DNA of 64,000 nt from assembly GCA_028751875.1 (NCBI GenBank), contig CM054138.1, positions 38,182,336-38,246,335 on the forward strand. Direction: 5' to 3'. The DNA comes from Rapana venosa. Taxonomy: Eukaryota > Mollusca > Gastropoda > Neogastropoda > Muricidae. A program made the position numbers and the translations under genes. Positions 31,641 to 43,682 of this stretch are shown piece by piece. The number at the start of each line of letters is the position of its first letter. Position 1 is the stretch's first letter. The notes below the pieces were generated by a model, which ran no database searches, was not told the origin of the DNA, and was given only the letters and a program-made list of their open reading frames with translations.

Positions 31641-32159
31641 TTACACTTCACTGAAAAATAGTTTTTAAAAAAAACAAACAAAAAAACTTAAATGAATAAA
31701 CAAATAAATAGATTGTGACTCTATTCATAACATCCCACACCCCACCCTCTTTGTTATAGGGGAGGTGGGGACCCCGTGTTCAGAAACAAATAAATGTAGA
31801 TGACAAAGAAACGAAAAAACACCCTAAGTCTCCAAATGAGACAATTGAAAACAAACAAGCAGTACCTAAACAAAATTACGAGCACACACACACTTGCACG
31901 CACGCACGCGCGCGCACGCACGCGCAAACACTCACACACCACGCACGCACGCACACACGCACACAAAACACACACACAGAAACAGGTACACACAAAATCA
32001 ACAACAACAATAATAGCCACAATTACAAAAAAAATTAACACAGAAAACTTGGTTATACCAAAAGGTTATATCAATCTGAACTTGCTAACCTTATATTTAA
32101 ATGGGAAAAAAAGGATCAATAATGTGACCAGTTACAACTTTGCTAGTTTCTAATGGCAA
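31641..32159. other. Unassigned sequence with (CA)/(CGCA) repeats
   Basis: This is A-rich unique DNA with GCAC/CA repeats at 31885-31980. No gene is seen. Confidence 0.5.
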
Positions 32160-32850
32160 AACCCACTCAGCATTGGACCTCTGGTGGGGTGAGCTTGCTT
32201 GCTGGTGGGAACCGTTGCACTGTCGACCATGGGGTCCACATAGATTCGATCGTCTGCAACACTTTCATTAACAAACAACACGTCTCTGCTGTCATTTCCA
32301 ATTTAGAAAAGGCATATGATGCGGCTTGAAAGTACGGCACCAAATCAGAACTGCGTTTTCTTGGGGTTCGTGATCGTCTGCCATTGCTCGTGGATAATTT
32401 TGGTTTTTGAATGGGCAAGTTTCAGGTGTGGGCTGGGTCTACTCTGGCATCTCTTAGCGGGAGATGCAGGACACCCTGTCTCCTGCTCTCTTCAGCGTTA
32501 AGATAAGCAACATTGTCAAGTCGGTCCACCAGGGTGTGGAATGCTTCCGTTTTTGTGGATGATTTTGATCTCTATTGCTACTGGCAGTACTTTTGTGGGA
32601 GTTCAGAGTCAATGACAACTTTGTGTTAACAAGGAGAAGGACAATGGTTTTAATTTTTCTGCCACGAAGACGAAGTGTATTCACTTCACTAACAAGTTTA
32701 GAGAACACTTCCCTGATCCCGTCTTTCGCCTGGGAAAATCCACCATCCCGGCGGTGACTGAAGCCAAATTCTTCTGGATCGTTTTTGGCCGGAGTCACAT
32801 CCAACACCTGTTAGGAAGCCCTGAACATTCTTCGGGTGATAGATATCTCT
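32160..32850 (+). pseudogene. LINE-L1: Jockey-like reverse transcriptase relic
   Basis: Broken plus-strand frames read, in order, a NLEKAYDAA-like motif (FDLEKAYD with the first catalytic Asp), then LRFLGF, GDAGHPVSCSLQR and a SPALFSVKISNIVKSVHQGVECF block. Next comes a decayed VDDF site (about 32550), then ALNILRVI. This order fits Jockey-type LINEs. Many frameshifts and stops occur. An endonuclease of the same type lies at 54200-54870. Confidence 0.75.
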
Positions 32851-32929
32851 TGTTTGTGGGATGTTAACATGTTTTAAAATTAAATTGAATTGAACTGTTG
32901 TATGGTCAAAGTATGTATATAAATATGAT

Positions 32930-33006
32930 TTTAATAAAATATTTTATATATATATAATATATATATATATTAAAATATTTTATATTATTTATATATATAT
33001 ATATAT
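32930..33006. repeat. AT-rich microsatellite
   Basis: TATATA and TTTTATAT runs follow the polyA-like end (aataaaat) of LINE-L1. Confidence 0.8.
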
Positions 33007-33044
33007 CTCAAACCCTTTCCCACGTTTAACATATTAACATATTT

Positions 33045-33480
33045 GTTTCATTTTTGGTTTCATTTTATACCACTTTAACTCACGGCAGATTTCTCTGGGT
33101 GAAATTTAGGCTGTTCTCCCTGGGGATAGTGTGTCGCCACAACAGCACCGCCACCCATTTTTTTCTTTTTCATGTATGAAACTGCATTTGTTCCCTTACC
33201 ACAGTGGGATGGGGGGTGTTTCTACAGAATTTTGCCAGGGACAACTCTCTTGCTGCCGTGGGTTCATTTACGTGTGCTAAATAATTTTGTGTAGCACACA
33301 GGACCTCGTTTTATCCGAAAAACTCGTTTTATTTGAAAGTCTATCACCCAGACCCCCACTCATGGTCTAATGGATGGCGGAAGAGGTTCGGGTCTAAACG
33401 GGATTGGAACCACCCCGGACCTTTAGCTTTCTAGGCAGGTACGTTTCCTCTAGACCATCGAGCTACTGCTATCAACGAAG
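33045..33480 (-). mobile_element. SINE-B copy 2
   Basis: It matches SINE-B1 over its length: head with ggtctagaggaaacg, box-B-like ggttccaatcc, the core (partly duplicated around ctcgttttat at 33306-33335), then tgccagggacaactc and the tail. It is diverged from copy 1. Confidence 0.85.
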
Positions 33481-33916
33481 AGAGGAAAACAACAGCAACA
33501 ATCATCAAAACAACAGTTTATACAGCATACCTTGTTATATATCACGAAAGAGAAAACATTGAATGATTAAGCTAATGAATAACAAAAATTAAAATACAAT
33601 GTAATATAGAAACCAAAAGCACTTAAAACACCCACACATAAAAACAAAATTTATGTAAAAGCAAAGGACATAGAAAAGGACGGATACAAGCTGAAAGCAA
33701 GTCACTCAATATTTTTTTTAAAATACAATTAGGTCATTGCCCATCAATACATCGTGCAATCGTACGTGACCATGGCTTAACATACAATACAATGGGATGT
33801 ACTGTTCCATTAAGACTTGTCTTTAGCACAGAGAAGGCAAACACCAACATTATTTTTTTGGTGCAACCTACACCCCTCATGGAGTGCATTCAGACCCGGA
33901 GAAAGGGACCTGAAAG
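33481..33916. other. Unassigned A-rich sequence
   Basis: No coding or structural feature is recognised before the satellite begins. Confidence 0.5.
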
Positions 33917-36900
33917 CTGCGTGCACTGACCAACAAGAATGCTATCTACGACACTGACCAAAAAGAATGCTATCTACAACACTGACCAACAAGAACACTA
34001 TCTATGACACTGACCAACAAGAATGCTATCTACGACACTGACCAACAAGAATGCTATCTATGACACTGACCAAAAAGAATGCTATCTACAACACTGACCA
34101 ACAAGAACGCTATCTATGACACTGACCAAAAAGAATGCTATCTACAACACTGACCAACAAGAATGCTATCTATGACACTGACCAAAAAGAATGCTATCTA
34201 CAACACTGACCAACAAGAATGCTATCTATGACACTGACTAAAAAGAATGCTATCTACAACACTGACCAACAAGAATGCTATCTATGACACTGACCAAAAA
34301 GAATGCTATCTACAACACTGACCAACAAGAACGCTATCTATGACACTGACCAACAAGAATGCTATCTACGACACTGACCAACAAGAATGCTATCTACGAC
34401 ACTGACCAACAAGACTGCTATCTACGCCAACAAGACACTGACCAACAAGACTTCTATCTATGACAACAAGACTCTGACCATCAAGAATACTATGCCAACA
34501 AGACACTGACCAACAAGAATGCTATCTATGCAAACAAGACACTGACCAACAAGAATGCTATCTATGCAAACAAGACACTGACCAACAAGAATGCTATCTA
34601 CGACTCTGACCAACAAGAATGCTATGCCAACAGGACACTGACCAACAAGAATGCTATCTACGACACTGACCAACAAGAGGGCTATCTATGCCAACAAGAC
34701 ACTGACCAACAAGAATGCTATCTATGACAACAAGACTCTGACCATCAAGAATACTATGCCAACAAGACACTGACCAACAAGAACGCTATCTATGCTAACA
34801 AGACACTGACCAACAAGAATGCTATCTATGCAAACAAGACACTGACCAACAAGAATGCTATCTATGCCAACAAGACACTTACCAACAAGAATGCTATCTA
34901 CGACTCTGACCAACAAGAATGCTATGCCAACAAGACACTGACCAACAAGAATGCTATCTACGACTCTGACCAACAAGAATACTATGCTAACAAGACTCTG
35001 ACCAACAAGATTGCTATCTACGCCAACAAGACTCTGACCAACAAGAATACTATGCCAACAAGACACTGACCAACAAGAATGCTATATACGCCAACAAGAC
35101 ACTGACCAACAAGAATGCTATGCCAACAAGACACTGACCAACAAGATTGCTATCTACGCCAACAAGACACTGACCAACAAGAATGCTATGCCAACAAGAC
35201 ACTGACCAACAAGAATGCTATGCCAACAAGACACTCACCAACAAGAATGCTATGCCAACAAGACACTGACTAACAGGAATGCCATCTACGCCAACAAGAC
35301 ACTGACCCACAAAAATGCTATGCCAAGACACTGACCGACAAGACTACTGTGCCAACAAGACACTGACCAACAAGAATGCTATCTATGCCAACAAGACACT
35401 GACCAACAAGAATGCTATGCCAAGACACTGACCAACAAGACTACTGTGCCAACAAGACACTGACCAACAAGAATGCTATCTACGCCAACAAGACACTGAC
35501 CAACAAGAATGCTATGCCAACAGGACACTGACCAACAAGAATGCTATTCCAACAAGACACTGACCAACAAGAATGCAATGCAAACAAGACACTGACCAAC
35601 AAGAATGCTATGCCAACAAGACACTGACCAACAAGAATGCTATTCCAACAAGACACTGACCAACAAGAATGCTATTCCAACAAGACACTGACCAACAAGA
35701 ATGCTATGCCAACAAGACACTGACCAACAAGAATGCTATTCCAAAAAGACACTGACCCAAAAAGAATGCTATTTTCCCAAAAAGACACTGACAACAAGAA
35801 TGCAATGCCAACAAGACACTGACCAACAAGAATGCTATGCCAACAAGACACTGACCAACAAGAATGCAATGCCAACAAGACACTGACCAACAAGAATGCT
35901 ATGCCAACAAGACACTGACCAACAAGAATGCAATGCTAACAAGACACTGACCAACAAGAATGCTACGCTAACAAGACACTGACCAACAAGAATGCTATAC
36001 CAAGACACTGACCGACAAGACCACTGTGCCAACAAGACACTGACCAACAAGAATGCTACCTACGCCAACAAGACACTGACCAACAAGAATGCTATCTACG
36101 CCAACAAGACACTGACCAACAAAAATGCTATCTACGCCAACAAGATTCTCACCAACAAAAATGCAATGCCAACAAGACACTGACAAAGAAGAATGCATTG
36201 CTAACAAGACTCTCACCAACAAGAATGCTGTGCCAACAAGACACTGACCAACAAGAATGCTATCTACGCCAACAAGACACTGACCAACAAGAATGCTATC
36301 TACGCCAACAAGACACTGACCAACAAGAATGCTATACCAACAAGACACTGACAAAGAAGAATGCGATACCAAGACACTGACCGACAAGACTACTGTGCCA
36401 ACAAGACTCTGACCAACAAGAATGCTATCTACGCCAACAAGACACTGACCAACAAGAATGCTATCTATGCCAACAAGACACTGACCAACAAGAATGCTAT
36501 CTACGCCAACAAGACACTGACCAACAAGAATGCTATGCCAACAAGACACTGACCAACAAGAATGCTATGCCAAGACACTGACCGACAAAACTACTGTGCC
36601 AACAAGACACTGACCAACAAGAATGCTATCTATGCAAACAAGACACTGACCAACAAGAATGCTATCTACACCAACAAGACACTGACCAACAAGAATGCTA
36701 TCTATGCCAACAAGACACTGACCAACAAGAATGCTATCTACGCCAACAAGACACTGACCAACAAGAATGCTATCTACGCCAACAAGACACTGACCAACAA
36801 GAATGCTATCTACGCCAACAAGACACTGACCAACAAGATTGCTATCAATGCCAACAAGACTCTGACCATCAAGAATACTATGCCAACAAGACACTGACCA

Positions 36901-37675
36901 ACAAGAATGCTATCTATGCAAACAAGACACTGACCAACAAGAATGCTATCTACGCCAACAAGACACTGACCAACAAGAATGCTATGCCAACAAGACACTG
37001 ACCAACAAGAATGCTATCTACGCCAACAAGACACTGACCAACAAGAATGCTATGCCAACAAGACACTGACCAACAAGAATGCATTGCTAACAAGACTCTC
37101 ACCAACAAGAATGCTGTGCCAACAAGACACTGACCAACAAAACTGCTGTGCCAACAAGACACTGACCAACAAGAATGCTATGCCAACAAGACACTGACCA
37201 ACAAGATTGCTATGCCAACAAGACACTGACCAACAAGAATGCTATGCCAACAAGACACTGACCAACAAGAATGCTATGCCAACAAGACACTGACCAACAA
37301 GAATGCTGTGCCAACAAGACACTGACCAACAAGACTGCTATCTACGCCAACAAGACACTGACCAACAAGTATGCTATGCCAACAAGACACTGACCAACAA
37401 GAATGCTATGCCAACAGGACACTGACCAACAAGACTGCTATGCCAACAAGACACTGACCAACAAGACTGCTGTGCCAACAAGACCCTGACCAACAAGACT
37501 GCGGTGCCAACAAGACACTGACCAACAAGACTGATGTGCCAACAAGACACTGACCAACAAGACTGCTGTGCCAACAAGACACTGACCAACAAGACTGTTG
37601 TGCCAACAAGACACTGACCAACAAGACTGTTGTGCCAACAAGACACTGACCAACAGGACTGTTGTGCCAACAAGA
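33917..37675. repeat. 3.7-kb satellite of 28-, 32- and 36-bp units
   Basis: More than 100 units share the kernel acactgaccaacaagaatgc. The left part (33917-34440) uses 28-bp units, often paired as a 56-bp dimer with caaaaag and caacaag variants. The middle mixes 36-bp units (kernel plus tatctacgccaacaag) and 32-bp units (kernel plus tatgccaacaag). The right end uses 32-bp units with gactgctgtg. The 36-bp unit is a multiple of three and reads NKTLTNKNAIYA on the plus strand and a 12-residue Val/Leu/Cys repeat (LVGVDSILVGQC) on the minus strand. Long open frames on both strands follow from this and are not evidence of genes. Confidence 0.95.
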
Positions 37676-38327
37676 CACGAACCATCGAGAAGGGGGTGCA
37701 GACGTTCCTTGGGTTTGTACATTTATTTGCACCATTCATCCAAATCTGTTTGAAAAATCATCGCTATTTAAGAGATGTCCGTTGCGAATTTTTGATAGAG
37801 GCATGAAAGGTCTGAGAGGATCTTCCACCTTTCTGCAAACGGGTCACTGCAAAAAACAACAACAGTTGTTGAAATGGATTTAAAGTAGAAGAAAATATCA
37901 GAGATAAATGGAATAGGAAGCAAAATGATATGAACGTTATGGGAAATAAAAACAACAAAAACAAGAGTAAAGCCGATCTATAAGAAAAAAACAAACAACT
38001 AAATAAATGCCATGCAGGAACTCGTCAACAAATTTAATTGACATGGGAGTCTTTACCGCCCATAAGAAGAAACTTGAAATAGAGTTATCCCCCCAAAAAA
38101 GCCTCTTCGAAAAAGAACTGTCGGAACAGCTTCATATTTGTGTTTATTTTTATATCAAAGAAAAAGAGTGCGGTGTACAAAAAGAATTAAAGAGCAGAAA
38201 TAAGTAAAAGTGAACAACAAAGAAACAAACATTTGTTGTTTGTGTAGCCTTGAGAACCTTTCTCATTTGCCTGTCTGTCCGTATGTCTGTCTATCTGTCT
38301 GTCTGTATCTGTCTGTCTGTCTGCTCT

Positions 38328-38358
<31 letters not shown>

Positions 38359-38639
38359 CCTCTCTCTCTCTCTCTCTCCCAACTTGAAGCAGTCAGCAAC
38401 ACAGGTCGACCACAGGCCACTTTGTATCAGTTCTCCTGGCTTTCATGACGATGAAAATGAGAGAAAAGCAGCCCTGTTCCAATGAGAGGACTGGTAAGTG
38501 ACGCTGTGTTTTTGATAACAGGCGTGTGTGGAAATGTTGAAAAAAAATCCTGGACCAAACAGCAAAACATCTTCAGTAGAGCATGAAAATCCAGGCACTT
38601 CATAAAGTTTTAAAACAAAAATTTGTTAGAGAAAGAAAA
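37676..38639. other. Unassigned sequence with (CT)n
   Basis: Right flank of the satellite, with CTGT/CT repeats at 38275-38380. No gene is recognised. Confidence 0.5.
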
Positions 38640-39050
38640 TATGATTGACCGCCAGAGAGAAAACTTTGAAGTGAAAATCCACAAGGTGAAATCTGAAATA
38701 ACAGTACAAATTTCTTATGTGAGTTTTGTTAAATCACTTGGTAGTGAGATAGATGAACTGCATGGAAACAACTGGAAATCTTGCCATGAAAAACAGTGAG
38801 CATGTGGATGCACTAGAGTCTTTAGAACAGCGCATCGAAGGTATGAAGGATTCGCTTGATGACAGAATCGACAAACTCAAGCAGTTCTCAAGGAGAAACA
38901 ATTTGAAAATTTTCATTATAAAAGAATCTTCAGGGCCAAGGAACTATGATTTCTGTGTGGAAACAATCATAGAAATACTAAAGAAAATGTGTCAGACAAG
39001 GAGTGGTCCAGATCAGACATCATCCGAGCACACAGACTGGGTACAGTAAT
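38640..39050 (+). pseudogene. LINE ORF1 relic: coiled coil and RRM start
   Basis: A 98-codon frame (38753-39046) encodes a heptad-rich segment (ALESLEQRIEGMKDSLDDRI) that leads into DKLKQFSRRNNLKIF and then CVETIIEIL. This is the coiled-coil to RRM transition of LINE ORF1 proteins and parallels the HFSRRDNLRPFG segment of LINE-H2. It continues in degraded frames to about 39190. Confidence 0.7.
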
Positions 39051-40138
39051 AGTGCCGCGCTGAAGGGATCCTGCCCACTACAATGGAAGCAGACTAAGTT
39101 TCAGGGAAAGATTTCCGGCCTGCACTTCTTAACCTGTGCAAAAATACAAACCTTAACAGGCAAGAAAACATCAGAGCGAAAGAGGGCCTGAAGGGACAAA
39201 GGAACGGTGACTGGCTAAGCACATATCACCGTTCAGGAGTTATAGGGATGCTGTAGTTCAGAGTAGTGAGTAGGGAGGTGAAGGAAAGCAAGCTCAGTCT
39301 TCTGGCATGGTGGGAAATTTACGTTACCCAGCTCAAACTCCGACACAGGCTATGCTGAAGCCAGGAGCTCTTCATATGGTCCGATGGCGTTTTCAAGAAA
39401 AAAATAGGGGTGTAAGCCAAAGTTTAAAAAAACTACGTAAAATTGTGAAGGATTGTTACAAAAACTAGACTAAAAAAAAATTTCGTCAGAAAAAATAACC
39501 ATATTTATGATAGATTTATGTAGCACTATGATCACACCATAGTTATTGAACTGTGTATATCTTTGTTAGAAATAAACAAATGTATGTATGTATGTTTGTC
39601 CGTCGTGTCCGACGATGACCTCCAAAACGGAGCTGCTGTTTTGGAAACTGGGCAGAAATTTGATTATAGTGGAGATGCCTTGCCCACAGTAAATCCCCAC
39701 TCACTCGGCCAAGTGGGCATAAGGACAGTCAGCGTTGGAGATGTTCTCCAAAGGCCAACCAGCCCCCAGGGCTGCAGCACATAAGGACTGTGCGAGTCAA
39801 GCCTCCTAGTCAGAGAGTCATAGTTGATCACTAAAGACTAAGCTGTAAAGTGGAATTCCATGAGTGGGAAAGCCACTGGTCATACAGCCTCTCACTTTTT
39901 TGCTGTTGCCCCCAGCGTCAATGGTTGTAATTTGTGAAAGCAATCATATCCATTTACAATAATGTACTCTGTGTCAGAACAGGCAATGCCTTGACCAATT
40001 TTTTTTGACTGTGTGCAATTGTTTGATAAATCACTCACGTATTTTAGTGACAGCGCAATAGACTACTTTTATTTCCTCCTACTTGCCTGTATAAGTAATA
40101 CTAAATACAAGACCTGAACACTCTCTGGGTGATCTTCC
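39051..40138. other. Unassigned sequence, probably old repeats
   Basis: A block at 39590-39900 (starting after an ATGT run with cgtcgtgtccgacgatgacc) looks like a repeat consensus but has no second copy here. No gene is recognised. Confidence 0.4.
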
Positions 40139-41071
40139 TTGGATACAGATGAGCAAAATTGTGCTCTGCATCAAATTGTAGTAGACTACCAATTTCTGCA
40201 GCACTGTGCCAGTTGTCGGAATGCCAACAGCGCTGGAGAATACCTTGAGTGCTCTGCTGGAGGGAAATCACCTGACCTCCTGGAAAGTCACAGGAGAAGG
40301 CGACAATATGACTGTCGCATTACGACTGAGAACTGGCTCTAAAAATGACAGCATGGCGTGTCAACAAGTGCAGCAGTCTGCCTCACAGTGCTATCGCAGA
40401 AAGCCACCAAGTCAGCTGAAGAGAGACCAGAGAAGACTGAAGGAGAGGAGACAGGCAGCTAGGAAACCAGAGTTTGAGGAAGGTCATGTGAAGTTTCAAA
40501 TGATGCCAACTCTGGACATTTATTGTTTATGCCAACTACCCCAGTAACCAGGCTGTCTCACACACTGACACACCCCTGTCACCAGACAACACACTGCCGC
40601 CTGTCTTGTGTTACCCGCTAGAATTTCGCCCTGCAGCCCTTGGTGTCACCCTACCCACACAGTGGCTAATCAGCAAAGCGAAATCAACCTTGTTGCCGTG
40701 CCTACCGCTCACGTTGCCGCTGCCCTGGAAGAGGATACCTGTGGAGTTGATAAGAGACTATGTTGCTGAACTGACTGACTGACGGATGGCTACAGAAAAA
40801 CCTCAGAAACACAAAAAGAAATCAGGATTTCGTCCATGTTTTTGTTTCCAATGACAATCCTGAAACTGTGATCTGTGATAGCGATGATATGGTATTCGAG
40901 TTCAGTTGGACAGCAGCAGTAAGTGACGAACCGTCAGACTTCTTTTGGTTGGCAAAACGAAGCTTAAAGCACATGACTCAGGAAGAATGGACTATGTACT
41001 CCAGGCTACGACGTGGCATCAGCCGATCCAGAAATTTAAAGGACAAAATCAGTGGTGAATTTGTGATATGA
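40139..41071 (+). pseudogene. Unknown coding relic with basic RRKPPSQ motif
   Basis: One 113-codon frame (40206-40544) has ALLEGNHLTSWKVTGEG followed by a basic stretch, YRRKPPSQLKRDQRRLKERR. A second frame ending at 41069 has FVHVFVSNDNPETVICDSDD and a Trp-rich end (TMYSRLRRGI). Both have the composition of real protein and lie in order on one strand, so they may be one decayed ORF. I do not recognise the family; an ORF1 or gag-like protein of a mobile element is my guess. Confidence 0.4.
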
Positions 41072-41129
41072 ATGTGATCATGGGGCTGGCGAGATTTTTC
41101 CTTGGTTAGCTATGATAGCAAATTTTGCC

Positions 41130-41304
41130 TTGTGCGTGCGTTGCGTGCGTGCGTGCGTGCGTGTGTGGGGTGTGTGTATGCGCGCGCGCGTGCACCCGTG
41201 CGTGCGTGCGTGCGTGTGTGTGTGTGTTGTGTGGAGTAAGTGTGTGTGTGTAAGTGTGTGTGTATGTGTGTGTGTGTATGTGTGTGTGTGTGGTGTGGTG
41301 GAGA

Positions 41305-41335
<31 letters not shown>

Positions 41336-41343
41336 GAGAGAGA

Positions 41344-41374
<31 letters not shown>

Positions 41375-41380
41375 AAAGAA
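41130..41380. repeat. (GCGT)n, (TG)n and (GA)n tracts
   Basis: The order is GTGC, GT and GA, similar to 30719-31080 and 60406-60927. Confidence 0.9.
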
Positions 41381-41629
41381 AGTCGAAACCAAGTGAACGT
41401 TTTGCACGCACATTTTTTACACTCATACCTGTGACGTAATGTCATGAGGCCAGTGGACAGAACGCAGTGACTTGGAAACCTTGTCACGGACTTCATCATT
41501 TGTGCTGTTGTCAATGGATTGTATCTCCATCTTCCCCCACCCCCGTCCATTTCCAATGGGCGAAAGCTTTTATGGGGTCTAATTCTGTGTTGTTGTTGTT
41601 GTTGTTGTTGTTGATTGCAGGGTATGATT

Positions 41630-41712
41630 GATTGTGTTATCAATTATATGTCCCTTTGTGAAAGGGCATATTTGCCTAACACAATAAACCTTTGTCATAT
41701 TGTCAACAACAA
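41630..41712 (+). mobile_element. LINE-G terminal stub
   Basis: It has gtccctttgtgaaagggc (a stem-loop), then cacaataaacctttgtc, as in the element end at 61240-61327. Only the 3' end is recognisable. A TTG run lies just upstream (41588-41612). Confidence 0.6.
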
Positions 41713-42530
41713 CGCATCTATTTCTCGTACAGAGAAATCACGCAAGATGTAGCAGCAAAGCGAGCACCAAGCTAGTCAGTGGCGCGAAGTTAGCCGCCCA
41801 GTGAGTCGTGGTTTGAGGAGCAGAAGTGTCCATGATAGTTTAACTTTTTTATAGGCCTCTGTTTAATGAGTGGGTATTTGTTTTCTGTGTGTGTGCGCAT
41901 TGTACCAAACATTGAACAAGGTAAGATTTGTTTTTCGTTCAAGATTTGGTATCGAGGTTTTCTGACATGGTAACTTAGTTTAGCCCTTAGTTGGCAACAA
42001 AGGTCAACTTACGCAGAGAAAAAAATCTGCCACTTTTCTGTGTGCATTCACACATCTTGGTATGTTAGAAGGTGAGAAAGAAGTAGGCCTAAGTGCCCAA
42101 GTCAGATTGTCAGCATCAGAACTGGAAAGCCTCAATGCCAAATAGGAACCCCACTTCCCAAACTTGGACGCGAAACTACACAAGATGATGGATGTCTGAG
42201 CTATTATCAAGCCAAAAGAAAATGTTCTGCTGAAGGGGGAAAATAAGGCAAAAACGTAAACGTAAACTGTCCGACAATATTTCCGAATTTCCGATATCGA
42301 GGACCGAACAGACAATGTTCTTTCTGTGAGTTTCAATGATGAGGATCAGCTCATAAAGGAATTGGACGATGAACCCATATCAATGAAGACGAGGGCCAAA
42401 AATTTTTGGCGTCCATTGCTAAGCTTGTTAACAAACTATTTTTCAAGAAACTCTCCAAAAAGAAAGTAAAAAATCTGTCAGAAAAACATTTGCAGCCTGC
42501 AAATTGTGATAGTGTGTTCTGACAGTAAAC
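41713..42530 (+). pseudogene. Gag-like relic, possibly of a DIRS-type element
   Basis: Degraded plus-strand frames show REITQDVAAK (about 41730-41760). At 42390-42525 they read IAKLVNKLFFKKLSKKKVKN, then LSEKHLQPANCDSVF. Segments of the form (xVNxxFxKKLSEKKxKxLxEKxxRPxNC) are familiar to me from the gag-like ORF of DIRS-type retrotransposons in invertebrates. That link is from memory and needs a profile search. Stops prevent any full-length product. Confidence 0.4.
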
Positions 42531-42678
42531 AGTGAATACCTCACTGGAAAGCAATGCCAATCATCACCAGGAAGAGTGATCTTCAATCAGCACACACAGC
42601 CTCTAGTTTTGCATGCTACAAGCAATTGTCATGCTTATTTCTTCACCTTCTGAACATAAAATTGAATCTATCTCTCTC

Positions 42679-42683
<5 letters not shown>

Positions 42684-42709
<26 letters not shown>

Positions 42710-43570
42710 TATGAGTAGCTTCCCTTGCTTGGTTTCTCGCTGTGGTGTAAAGGTTTTCTGTTTATTAAGGTGTTTGACTTCAAAATGCCAGTACTACAGG
42801 AACAAACATTTTCCTCTTCTAAAGTCGAAGGTAAGAGAAATCAACTGTTGTTATCCTGCACCTGTCAAGTACAACTACCGGCCAGACCCTTGTCTCTACA
42901 TTGCAAACTGTTATCGTACTGATGAAAGTGCCTTCCCAAGTAAACAGAGACAAAGGTCCCGCTGAACTATGCAGAGCAAACCAGCAAGAAAAAGAAAGGA
43001 ACAGGCTTCTTCACCATGAATTTATTTCTACCCACTCTACCTAGTTTATGTAATGCTGCTGGAGACATGCTTCCACCTACATGTTTACGTATGGTAATCT
43101 GTGCCCTACCTCTGCAGGTAACGGTCAAATTGATATGCAACAATATGAATCAGACAGGCAGACAGTATCAGTTTGTTATGAAGATTGAAGTGATCAAGTA
43201 TATAGCCCAGTGGTGAATGGAATATGTTGTGACAGTGATATATGAAGCGAAAGATTGTGTTTGACAGTTTCAATGAAATGAAAGATTATATGTGTGATGA
43301 TGAGTGAAATGAAAGATTCTGACTGCAAGAAAACTGTCGTGTTTGCATACAGTGAGACAGATGAAGATTGTACACAATGCGTTGAAGATGTGAATGATTG
43401 TAGTGAAACATCAGAGATAGAATTCACTTCTGGTGATGTGTTAGAATACGTTAAGAAAATATTAGAGAAAATAGATGGTATTGGGTATGTGGCTCAAGGA
43501 ATGACTCAAGACAACTCAAGTAAGACCTCAGTTGTGCAAAAAGGAAATAGTTATAGAGACGTGTTGTGAC
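42684..43570 (+). pseudogene. Unknown coding relics
   Basis: After an (AAT)n run (42684-42708), short plus-strand frames appear. One has VKYNYRPDPCLYIANCYR near 42870-42925. An Asp/Glu-rich frame of about 90 codons (43294-43566) starts at an ATG and ends at a stop. No domain is recognised. They may belong with the gag-like relic upstream. Confidence 0.3.
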
Positions 43571-43682
43571 TGTTGATTCTCTCACAAACAACCAGCAGTG
43601 TGATAGTTCCTGCATTCAGATACATGTATGTTGTATTGTTGAATCTTTGTGATAAATCAAAGACCATGATATAGAATCCATG

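Noticed and set aside
35995..36549. Open frame of 184 codons on the minus strand of the satellite, and similar ones on both strands
   Set aside because: They are pure consequences of a stop-free 32/36-bp unit; no start context, domain or non-repeat sequence supports a gene.
41110..41643. Minus frame of 177 codons with a poly-Gln start
   Set aside because: Most of it is GA/TG repeat translation; the Gln run is a TTG repeat, and no conserved segment remains.
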